Positions 34,301 to 39,305 of a DNA stretch of 64,000 nucleotides are shown piece after piece. The notes below the pieces were generated by a model. The model saw only the letters and a list, made by a program, of their open reading frames with translations, searched no databases and had not been told where the DNA came from. Position 1 is the stretch's first letter. Each line of letters opens with the position of its first letter. The stretch is from the NCBI RefSeq assembly GCF_932526225.1, contig NC_064041.1, positions 3,424,699 through 3,488,698 on the forward strand. Reading direction: 5' to 3'. This DNA comes from Nematostella vectensis. Lineage: Eukaryota > Cnidaria > Anthozoa > Actiniaria > Edwardsiidae. The position numbers and the translations under genes are program-made.

Positions 34301-37247
34301 CTTTTGTGCAGTTTTCAAAATTACCAACTGTTACCTTATTTAGAGGTTAATGATAGTCTGCTTAGCAGCGGCTTTTTTTTGTGAAATTAAAGTCTCACAA
34401 GATACATTGACCCACTTTTTAAGAAATTAGTACCAATATAATATGCCCTTTTGATATCAAAAACTTGACTACACTCTTTTTTATAAGAACCTTTTTATAT
34501 TAATACAGTATGTCCAGCCTGAGATTTCACCAAATATAAAGAACAGGCTAAGAACATGCTTAGGTTCAGTAGAAAAGAAATCTTGAAATACATTTACATA
34601 CCTCTTCAAGTTCTACTCCATCTATGGTTACTGTTCTTTTACTACAGTCATAGATAACTTCTCTCATTTAACCGGAGAAAAAAAGGAGAAAAAAAAGAGC
34701 AGGGCTTATTTACGTATTGTGTAGACCAAAAAAATTATTGTCAAACAAGATCCAAAAGATTCAGTGACTAAGGTATTTTAAGAGTGGGCTCATTGGGCCA
34801 TAATATCAGTACAAATCTTCTTAAAAATTAATGCTCTCACAGAAAAATGAGAATAACATGAAAAAAGTGAGAATCTCTATAGCACAATGACAGAAAAAGA
34901 AAAACAAAATTAATAGGGTTTAATCTATATTACATAAATGACCAATGGTTTAGTTCTCTTCATTAGAGATAAATCAATTAAAATCAAATTTGTTAAACTT
35001 AATAAAAGAAACGATAAATTAATATAAATTTCCATTGTTCTCTCAGAAAGATTTTGTTTTATTATTCAACTTTAAAGACCTTCTTTGCATTTATGGGGTT
35101 TCTATGTTACTGTTATTTAGTAAAGATTTATAATCACGGTGCATTGACAAAGAATAAAAAAGAACCTGGTGACCTAGTTTTATGGTTCAGTGAAAACCTG
35201 TCTATTCATGGAATGAACTATCAGGTACTTGTCAAACCAAGTAAACCAACAGTTGCCATAAGTAATCATAGACTGAGCGGTAAGCCAAGTGAAGCGTGAA
35301 CAAAAACATATCAGCAGAAAACTACTATACTTTTGTTAATACTGTTAATACTGTTGTTAATCTAGGTTGCAAGGAAGAACCTCCAATTGCCTACGGTAGA
35401 ATAGCATACATTCATTAATGGTAGAATATATAGCGGGATATTATCGCTCTAACTTGGACAACTCAAACCTATAAGCAGACAATTAGAGTTAATTTCCAAG
35501 CAAAAAGCATTTTTACTGAATTCCTCAGGGAGAAAAATCCGGATTTCTGCAAAATGGCCATTCATTTGATAACCTAATGTATCTCTGTTATACTCAGACT
35601 TCCAAAGAAGAAGTTGAATGTTATGTAACTTATTGCACAGCTTTCCAATGCTATTTAATAACAGGCTTTATTGAAAGAGGAAGTCTCTATCAACCCCATT
35701 TTTGCATCCATTTAAATTAGCTTTACTCTTCTAGAAATGGTCACTCATATAAGCAAACAAAGACCATCTTTGAAGCACAGAAAAATTCCACTGCAACATA
35801 TGTCTTTTGTTAAACTAAAGATTACCCTTTTTTTCTTGTAGAGACTATATTCTCTAACTGGACAAACATAGTACTAACAAAGTTTTATTTTTATGTCCTG
35901 ACATTAGAGTTGATTGTATGCCCAAATCTACAAGACTGAGATAGGAACAATTTACCCCCCTTAAGACACGACACCCTGTCCCACATGAAATTTTGTGTTT
36001 CTGTTTTGTTACAGCAAACTTTTTTTCCATTAATTATTATATATCAAAACAAGAAATCTATTAGAATCGAGAAAAAAAAAAGCTGTCCACCATAATCAAT
36101 TCTGTCTTTTCTTTGACAATTTGTTTAACTGTGTAGCCCTAGGGTTGCAAGTGATAGAACAACAAATAATCAAATCTTGGTGTTAAATGACATACTAATG
36201 AATGAAAGTAAGTGAAAAGATACTGGGACAAAAGAAACTTATAAACTGAGACAAAAGGAAAAATCACATAAAAGCGCTACGAATTCCTTAAATCCATCAA
36301 TTGATTAAAGCCGACATAACGTGTCTTTATTCCAAATATTGCACATTACTTCATTGTGGATATGCACGCTTGAGAGATAATGGAAGCTAGCCAAGCGACA
36401 AGTTTGCAAAGACAAATGTAAACAAAATACTTACAAGCAGAAAATCTGATCCCCCATTTACAAGGGCCATTACATTATAATCGCACTGTTTTTAGGATAT
36501 TCTGGTCTCACTTAACAACATTTTAGGAAATAAGAAACAGTCGTAGTTGTAGTAAGAAAGGAAACTGAAGCTTGAATCGGAAACCGTTAGGGAGTTGAAG
36601 CAAAACAATAGATCTATAGAAATTAGACATATTAAAAACCCAAATTCTCAATCAAACGCGACTACGTTAAAATCAGAGGTGTAAGATTCAAGAATATTCA
36701 AAGTTGGACGGAAGTTTTTTTTAAGTTAAGTTCTAGAACGAAACTTTGCATTTTTTTTTTCAAAGCAGCGATGAGTTTTTTGTTTACATTTTACAACCGT
36801 GGGCATCGGCCTTAAACTAAAGCTTTGAAATGTTGTGATTGCAAATTAAATAATACCAAATGTCTGACACGACTTGTATTTATTGCGATCATCAAACATT
36901 AAATGATACAATTCACAATAGCTCGCACGGTGGCTGAGAATTTTATGACAAATATATAAGGATTCTAATGAGCATGTAGTAAGTAAGATTTTAAGTGATT
37001 TCTAGTGATGATGGGAAATAGCTAGGCAACCGTCAGGATTGTAATTCTAAGAGACACTTACTTGTCCGTCGGCCTCTTCGCTTCCAAGTAATTGCTGCAG
37101 AAGTTGAGGAACTTGATCATCCAACTGGAGTTTCTTGCAGAGTTCAATCAACTCAGCCCGATTCAAAGCCCCCTTTCCAGTTCTGTCACAACTATCGAAA
37201 ACTTCTTGCAACTGTGCAACATAAACATCTTGTTCGTCTTCATCCAT
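10144..37247 (-). CDS. NIN: Ninein (centrosomal microtubule-anchoring protein), complete, 24 coding exons
   Basis: Ninein sits on mother-centriole subdistal appendages, anchors microtubule minus ends and binds gamma-tubulin complexes (family knowledge). I assembled 24 exons on the minus strand; every phase matches and they total 6171 nt, or 2056 residues plus TAG. Human ninein is about 2090. The start MDEDEQDVYVAQLQEVFDS matches the vertebrate ninein N-terminus. EF-hand loops lie at residues 21-32 (degenerate) and 285-296 (canonical DEDGDGKVSFNE), with divergent ones near 245 and 398-409. The signature PPKYVKGEKRYGRK sits near residues 98-112. Coiled coil runs from about 420 to the end. The C-terminus (TELYIENAKLMKALAQTEAS) matches the conserved NIN/NINL end. 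The start is ATG 37247 (atcATGG). NIN and NINL are vertebrate paralogues, so this is probably the single pre-duplication gene. It is head to head with VPS13. Confidence 0.93.
10484..10645 (+). repeat. Dispersed repeat family B, copy 1
   Basis: Ends with a GGATGCTTTCTTACACTATG / TTTGCTAGGATGACGAAATG / GCGGCTGA block. Similar copies are at 11430-11590 and 63130-63300, and reversed at 30290-30385. No ORF; SINE- or MITE-like. Confidence 0.6.
10690..10797 (-). repeat. Two-copy duplication across the NIN exon 23 donor
   Basis: The exon end ACTGAGCAAAGAG|gtaattct (donor at 10771) recurs as ACTCAGGAAAGAG|gtaattct with a decoy donor at 10716, 55 bp downstream. Both are followed by similar sequence ending ATAATATATGCTA. 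Confidence 0.85.
10772..10930 (-). CDS. NIN: NIN exon 23
   Basis: Residues 1937-1989, acceptor ctcttgcag, donor gtaatt, phase 0 both. LEEKSRRLRELESAGGLWEG. A second copy of the exon end and donor lies 55 bp further into the intron. Confidence 0.88.
10931..12358 (-). other. NIN intron 22
   Basis: AT-rich with purine-rich GAGAAAAAGAGAGG-type sequence near 11090-11150 and one family B repeat. No exon seen. Confidence 0.6.
11430..11590 (+). repeat. Dispersed repeat family B, copy 2
   Basis: Shares GATGGAAATGGATTTTTCTT and TTTGCTGGGATGACAGAATG with the other copies. In the intron between NIN exons 22 and 23. Confidence 0.6.
12359..12529 (-). CDS. NIN: NIN exon 22
   Basis: Residues 1880-1936, acceptor cttctag, donor gttagt, phase 0 both. 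Coiled coil ELATLKSRNQRENAELRDQL. Confidence 0.88.
13158..13167. promoter_or_regulatory. Perfect GTCACGTGAC palindrome
   Basis: This matches the CLEAR/M-box element bound by TFEB/MITF-type bHLH-Zip factors in animals. It is intronic in NIN (between exons 21 and 22). Function is unproven. Confidence 0.3.
13606..13797 (-). CDS. NIN: NIN exon 21
   Basis: Residues 1816-1879, acceptor cgccccag, donor gtgagt, phase 0 both. Coiled coil TKSSIVSLERKLEEVCNKKN. Confidence 0.88.
14880..15075. repeat. Imperfect ~55 bp tandem repeat with E-boxes
   Basis: Four units with GTCAATG..AAGTCACGTGTT and ACCGGTCTAGTATCTTG. CACGTG occurs at 14944, 14995, 15043 and 15063. In the intron between NIN exons 20 and 21. 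Confidence 0.8.
15961..17286 (-). CDS. NIN: NIN exon 20 (giant coiled-coil exon)
   Basis: Residues 1374-1815 (442 codons), acceptor tgttccaag, weak donor AAG|gttttt, phase 0 both. Starts DIKELTLKDQELDVTVELRG and ends KHLEAEK. No better donor occurs before the next in-frame stop, so the weak one is kept. Confidence 0.88.
17795..19381 (-). CDS. NIN: NIN exon 19 (giant coiled-coil exon)
   Basis: Residues 845-1373 (529 codons), acceptor ttctaacag, donor gtaagc, phase 0 both. It is built from loosely repeated units of about 14 residues, such as ELEESYxREK and QKxKSELE, spaced through the exon. Vertebrate NIN also has one very long internal coiled-coil exon. Confidence 0.92.
19917..20242 (-). CDS. 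NIN: NIN exon 18
   Basis: Residues 736-844, acceptor ttttgcag, donor gtatgt, phase 1 to 0. Coiled coil EIERLEGKVQELSDAISEHE through SLKSEKEVLSK. Confidence 0.9.
20523..20552 (-). CDS. NIN: NIN exon 17 (30-nt microexon)
   Basis: Residues 726-736, acceptor ttcttcag, donor gtaagt, phase 1 both. NDVERENHR restarts the coiled coil. It can be skipped without changing frame. Confidence 0.75.
20754..20801 (-). CDS. NIN: NIN exon 16 (48-nt)
   Basis: Residues 710-726, acceptor tcttaag, donor gtgagt, phase 1 both. QSTDEDVPPIPWSVE is a short acidic/proline linker and a symmetric, skippable exon. Confidence 0.75.
20905..21375. repeat. 57-bp minisatellite, about 8 copies
   Basis: The unit includes GCTAAAGCTTTGGAGTACCG and GTGTTAACACATATACACAT. 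Because 57 is divisible by 3 and the unit lacks stops, both strands show long false ORFs. In the intron between NIN exons 15 and 16. Confidence 0.97.
22222..22504 (-). CDS. NIN: NIN exon 15
   Basis: Residues 616-710, acceptor atattag, donor gtaagc, phase 0 to 1. A coiled coil gives way to a basic and then an acidic linker (SSEESEEDEVDGA). A second donor, GCCG|gtacgc near 22274, keeps the same phase and would drop 17 codons, so this could be an alternative 5' splice site. Confidence 0.82.
22936..23160 (+). repeat. Dispersed repeat family A, copy 1 (about 225 bp)
   Basis: Roughly 90% identical by eye to 53375-53602. Starts AATGAGTTTCAGTCAAATTC and ends with TGCGCAGTACCATGACGC. No ORF. Lies just 3' of NIN exon 14 in transcript terms. 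Confidence 0.9.
23175..23264 (-). CDS. NIN: NIN exon 14
   Basis: Residues 586-615, acceptor tatacag, donor gtagga, phase 0 both. LADLEKQQLLKQQQNRNANK. A duplicated acceptor lies 137 bp upstream, at 23401. Confidence 0.87.
23386..23440 (-). repeat. Duplicated acceptor of NIN exon 14
   Basis: On minus, GTTATTGTTTACAG|CGTGCAGATCTTGG at 23401 mirrors the true GTTATCTTATACAG|CTTGCAGATCTAG at 23264, and the upstream AGGATCAT block is also shared. The offset is 137 bp. Confidence 0.75.
23559..23850 (-). CDS. NIN: NIN exon 13
   Basis: Residues 488-585, acceptor ctaacag, donor gtatgt, phase 2 to 0. Uninterrupted coiled coil (EARLKQKLVEAEEEILRLEK). Confidence 0.9.
24009..24149 (-). CDS. NIN: NIN exon 12
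   Basis: Residues 441-488, acceptor attcacag, donor gtaagg, phase 2 both. SHMEQLGNERDALRDNIVKL is coiled coil. Degenerate copies of the acceptor and an exon motif lie in the upstream intron. Confidence 0.88.
24150..24285 (-). repeat. Acceptor-type repeats before NIN exon 12
   Basis: Three or four units of about 40 bp on minus, each with TTATTxACAG|ATTGCGTGACAA. The exon carries the same GCATTGCGTGACAACATTG block, and the true acceptor (ATTCACAG at 24150) has the same form. Confidence 0.7.
24286..26384 (-). other. Rest of NIN intron 11
   Basis: About 2.1 kb, AT-rich. Scattered short ORFs without recognisable similarity. No exon or element supported. Confidence 0.55.
26385..26436 (-). CDS. 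NIN: NIN exon 11
   Basis: Residues 424-441, acceptor gtttcag, donor gtaatc, phase 1 to 2. LSRAVVGIYKHEAASM starts the coiled coil. Confidence 0.85.
26795..26999. mobile_element. MITE remnant candidate (205 bp)
   Basis: Imperfect inverted ends: left contains CCAAACGATACCGGCCAAAT, right contains GGCCGGTTTGTAAAAGGGGC. No ORF. In the intron between NIN exons 10 and 11. Confidence 0.45.
27182..27266 (-). CDS. NIN: NIN exon 10
   Basis: Residues 396-424, acceptor tgtgcag, donor gtaagt, phase 0 to 1. DTDAEGKVNLHQ at 398-409 is an EF-like loop with Q at position 12. It matches the vertebrate segment SLDGNINLTEL. Confidence 0.88.
27484..28316 (-). repeat. 69-bp minisatellite seeded from NIN exon 9 donor, about 12 copies
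   Basis: On minus each unit includes GCCGTGCTAGAG|gtatat/gtataa, copying the last 12-14 bases of exon 9 and its donor (28317/28316), then GACCTGTTAACCTATATGAC. The 69-bp period keeps frames open, giving false ORFs of 60-170 codons. Confidence 0.95.
28317..28389 (-). CDS. NIN: NIN exon 9
   Basis: Residues 371-395, acceptor acttttag, donor gtatat, phase 2 to 0. AKREDIKELWEAQDLHDA. The last 14 exon bases and the donor are repeated about 12 times in the following intron. Confidence 0.88.
28899..28932 (-). CDS. NIN: NIN exon 8 (34-nt microexon)
   Basis: Residues 360-371, acceptor attccag, donor gtaagt, phase 1 to 2. DLFSSLDPDNTG aligns with vertebrate FSCLDDGMG. It is too short to appear as an ORF. 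Confidence 0.85.
29023..29086 (-). CDS. NIN: NIN exon 7
   Basis: Residues 339-360, acceptor tcgcag, donor gtaagc, phase 0 to 1. Short linker ending SSFGF, equivalent to the vertebrate STIGFRVF segment. Confidence 0.85.
29710..29898 (-). CDS. NIN: NIN exon 6 with canonical EF-hand
   Basis: Residues 276-338, acceptor attacag, donor gtgagt, phase 0 both ends. The loop DEDGDGKVSFNE at 285-296 has D1, D3, D5, G6 and E12 and should bind calcium. In vertebrate ninein the equivalent loop is less complete. A Ser/Thr/Pro linker follows. Confidence 0.9.
30106..30242 (-). CDS. NIN: NIN exon 5
   Basis: Residues 230-275, acceptor tatcag, donor gttggt, phase 1 to 0. EEQLKAIWTEVNVGANGFLN is a degenerate EF-hand equivalent to the vertebrate third EF region. 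Confidence 0.9.
30290..30385 (-). repeat. Dispersed repeat family B, copy 3 (reversed)
   Basis: On plus it reads TCATCCCAGCAAAGTACAAA and CAACCATTTCCATAGCTG, the reverse of the other copies. In the intron between NIN exons 4 and 5. Confidence 0.5.
30421..30436 (+). repeat. Poly-G tract
   Basis: About 15 consecutive G (one A nearby) in the intron between NIN exons 4 and 5. Likely length-polymorphic. Confidence 0.8.
30532..30736 (-). CDS. NIN: NIN exon 4
   Basis: Residues 162-230, acceptor tctcttag, donor gtaatc, phase 0 to 1. A basic Arg/Ser-rich linker (RKLSSRKSSLRNSIRRH) leads into an acidic Ser/Asp stretch. It is probably disordered and phosphorylated (inference). Confidence 0.85.
30930..31050. 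repeat. GGT/GAT-rich simple sequence
   Basis: Degenerate triplet-rich DNA (GATGGTAGTGG, GGTGGTGGTAGTGG) in the intron between NIN exons 3 and 4. Short ORFs here are artefacts. Confidence 0.7.
31309..31898. mobile_element. Non-autonomous DNA transposon, 590 bp
   Basis: 21-bp perfect inverted ends starting CAGGGCTTCTGGAATTACGC, flanked by a 6-bp direct repeat CAGGAA (31303-31308 and 31899-31904). Internal CGCGTAATTTGGC-like subterminal repeats. No transposase ORF. CAGGG ends recall hAT, but hAT usually duplicates 8 bp, so the superfamily is left open. Confidence 0.8.
32090..32280 (-). CDS. NIN: NIN exon 3
   Basis: Residues 98-161, acceptor ttcaacag, donor gtaggt, phase 1 to 0. EPPKYVKGEKRYGRKSKPDT is the clearest ninein signature in the gene; a Ser/acidic linker follows it. 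Confidence 0.92.
32806..32930 (+). mobile_element. Dispersed repeat with hammerhead-like core
   Basis: TCTGCC, CTGAAGA, stem GTCTTT/AAAGAC, GAAA and GGCAGA lie at 32806-32848, then about 80 bp ending GGGCTTTTTGATTCTATT. The whole segment matches 3735-3864 in reverse. CTGANGA-stem-GAAA is the hammerhead ribozyme core; a stem III and cleavage site are not evident. It may be the tail of a Penelope-like or related element. Confidence 0.5.
33279..33384 (-). CDS. NIN: NIN exon 2
   Basis: Residues 63-98, acceptor tttttcag, donor gtatgt, phase 0 to 1. VTFEDFKEGFVAVLSQAI aligns with the vertebrate helix that follows the first EF-hand pair. Confidence 0.9.
33385..37061 (-). other. NIN intron 1 (3.7 kb)
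   Basis: AT-rich. Apart from the candidate alternative exon at 34602-34667, I see nothing. It separates the first EF-hand helix-loop from the rest, a usual place for regulatory first introns. Confidence 0.6.
34602..34667 (-). other. Candidate alternative first coding exon of NIN
   Basis: Within NIN intron 1, ATG 34667 opens 22 codons (MREVIYDCSKRTVTIDGVEL..) ending at a good donor GAG|gtatgt in phase 0. It would join in frame to exon 2 (VTFEDF). It has a pyrimidine tract upstream but no acceptor compatible with insertion after exon 1. It would replace the first EF-hand. It could be chance. Confidence 0.25.
37062..37247 (-). CDS. NIN: NIN exon 1 (coding)
   Basis: Residues 1-62, donor CAA|gtaagt, phase 0 out. 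It holds the first EF-hand (loop D21-E32, DRTGKGALNRAE; positions 3 and 5 are not acidic, so calcium binding is doubtful). An upstream GTG in the same frame is not the start. Confidence 0.92.
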
Positions 37248-38244
37248 GATTCTCGAGACAAACCCTTGCACTTCCTTCTTGGTGAAGCAAGTTATAAAAA
37301 TTTAATACTGGCTCGTGACAGCTAGATAGCAGGTTCGGTAGACATTTTTGGCGTCCGTCGTCGAGGACGCTTTGTCGGTTCAAAACAGCCGTGACTCAAT
37401 CCGCCGTCATCAACACAGCAAGTAATGATTAGGGTGTCTTTTACTAGATTTCCTGCGATTACAACAACCGAAAACCAGCAAACACTGAAGATATGTCCTT
37501 CAACAGGTAGCAATAAAAAGAAGACTGAAGAAGAACGACCTTTTAAACCACTTTTGCCGTAGTAACAACGGAATTCTGATACGACACGCGAAGAACGTTC
37601 CTCCAAAACATCCCCGGATTTTGACGTGTAAAACCCTGTCGTCTTAATTATTCCCGTTCTTGGGTAGGATGGTAACTTAAGTCTTTGATGCTGAGTCCTT
37701 AATTTGATACAATAACCCAGTATAGTGAGATCGTAGGGAGAAAATCCATAAAGTTTCGCGCTCACAGACAACTCATCATCATGCAGGTTGCATTATTTTG
37801 GCTTGACCACGTGATAAGAATGGAATGTTTTTTCTTTTGTTCTTGATTTGTCCAATCAAAATAAAGAATCATGGAGAACACAGGTAGACCAAATTCTAGG
37901 ATTCCAGGGTGCTAAATAAATGTACCAACGATTTTGAAAAGAACAATGTTGTGCCTTAGTACATTTAACATAGATGCTAATTATCCATATAAACACGTTG
38001 TCAGTGCAAATGGCAAACAAAAACCTTCTAAGACCGAACTGCACCATGGGTCTCGTTTATATTTCTGCCGAATAAAGGAAAATGTCGGAGGATACAAAAT
38101 GCACGTTGCAGGTCAGATGCAGGTTGGAAGCAGGTTAAGTAAAAATGCAGGTCGGGTGATTTTTTTTTTCTTTCTCTATTTCATTCAATTTCATCGGCTC
38201 ACGTGCGTCAGATTTTAGTTTATTATTAAGCAATAACGTGACCG

Positions 38245-38412
38245 TGCTGCGCATCAACCAAACTTAGGTCAAGTAATGTTTAACGTAGATGGACAAGTGA
38301 AAAAAAGTTATAGTTGATGACGTCACAGATCACGTGGCCGTGGGAATAATACGAATATCTCGCCAGCGATTTGCTGCTCATCAACCAAACTTAGGTCAAG
38401 TAATGTATAACG
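38245..38412. repeat. Direct repeat in the intergenic region
   Basis: About 40 bp containing ATCAACCAAACTTAGGTCAA occurs at 38245-38284 and 38373-38412 with few differences. A reversed fragment (TTGGTTGATGAGCG) follows near 38700. Confidence 0.7.
38318..38336. promoter_or_regulatory. CRE and E-box pair
   Basis: A palindromic CRE, TGACGTCA (38318-38325), is followed 5 bp later by an E-box, CACGTG (38331-38336). CREB/ATF and bHLH factors bind such motifs in animals. Use here is inferred. Confidence 0.45.
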
Positions 38413-38646
38413 GTATTAATATATCTCCGTTAAAATTGTACAAGAAATCCACGGTGCATGCTCCACTCCTCTTCCCCTTCATATGGAGAAACCGTTGTCG
38501 TTTTAGGGGTCTTGTACCGAGGAATTTTAGTTTCTTTTCAGAAGCTTTCTCCATTCACTGTTTTTCTCTTCTGGATACAATCCACAAAGTTTGCGAAGCA
38601 CCTGCGGTACGGCAGTCCTAAAAATGACAAGAATCGTGCAGGTTTT

Positions 38647-38695
38647 CCAAATAAGGAATATATTAGTTTCCTTATATGGAAGTGACCATATAAGG
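38647..38695. promoter_or_regulatory. Three perfect CArG boxes (SRF sites)
   Basis: CCAAATAAGG at 38647-38656, CCTTATATGG at 38670-38679 and CCATATAAGG at 38686-38695 each fit CC(A/T)6GG exactly. The last two form an inverted pair. They lie about 0.5 kb upstream of the VPS13 start codon. SRF binding is inferred from the motif alone. Confidence 0.6.
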
Positions 38696-39171
38696 TCACT
38701 TGGTTGATGAGCGTCTGGGAAAAACGACAATTTTTGGCTGAATTTTCTTGATATGCAAAAATGTCTTAAAATCTCTACACTAGAAAATAAACCATCAATT
38801 CAAAAGATTTTATTTTTCGTTGATGAGAATATCACCTTTATTTGTTCGAATAATTAGTACCCAGAAGCACCTTTCGGTCGTAATACTTCCATTGATAACG
38901 TTTTTTGAAATAACAAATTCCCGACAAAACAAATAAACGATTTACTTGCTTCTGTAAAGAAGAAGCATTCATGATATGATTTCAAGCATATCAAGCACTC
39001 AAAAGCATGTCAAATTTAGATAAAAGTAAACAGATAGGTGCAGGATTTCAAGAATATTATATTTTTTATCTAACCCGAGAAAATTTAATTATGTCAGGGG
39101 AGGGGTGGGGTAGAAGGATTGTCCGCGGGCTCAATAAGGATAACAACTCGTGATCAACCAAAACAGCTATA

Positions 39172-39204
39172 ATGGAGGAACTGGCCGAGCTAAACTGCTG
39201 CTAA
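39172..39204 (+). CDS. Upstream ORF of VPS13 (10 codons)
   Basis: ATG 39172 opens [10 protein letters not shown] and stops with TAA at 39202-39204, one base before the VPS13 ATG at 39206. If the transcript starts upstream of 39172, initiation here followed by reinitiation would govern VPS13 translation. The uORF ATG context (ataATGG) is good. The transcript start is unknown. Confidence 0.4.
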   Translation: MEELAELNCC

Positions 39205-39205
39205 A

Positions 39206-39305
39206 ATGGTCTTTGAATCATATGTGGTTGATTTGGTCAACAAATTTGCTGGGCAGTATCTCGAAAACCTAGATCCATCGCAGCTAAGGCTCGGGATATG
39301 GGGAG
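39206..39305 (+). CDS. VPS13: VPS13 exon 1
   Basis: Residues 1-34, donor gtagga, phase 1 out. Start of the chorein_N domain ([13 protein letters not shown]). Confidence 0.95.

Larger units (their letters stand above)
37248..39205. promoter_or_regulatory. Divergent NIN / VPS13 promoter region
   Basis: The start codons of NIN (minus) and VPS13 (plus) are 1.96 kb apart, with no convincing gene between them. The segment holds a CArG cluster, a CRE, three CACGTG boxes (37808, 38200, 38331), a 40-bp direct repeat and a uORF. No TATA box or start site can be placed. Whether one bidirectional promoter or two separate ones drive the genes is unknown. Confidence 0.5.

Noticed and set aside
35054-35299. 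81-codon plus ORF
   Set aside because: Antisense within NIN intron 1, AT-rich, no domain.
37322-37771. 149-codon minus-strand ORF upstream of NIN
   Set aside because: No recognisable domain, no join in frame to NIN, and composition like intergenic DNA. Probably 5' leader or promoter.
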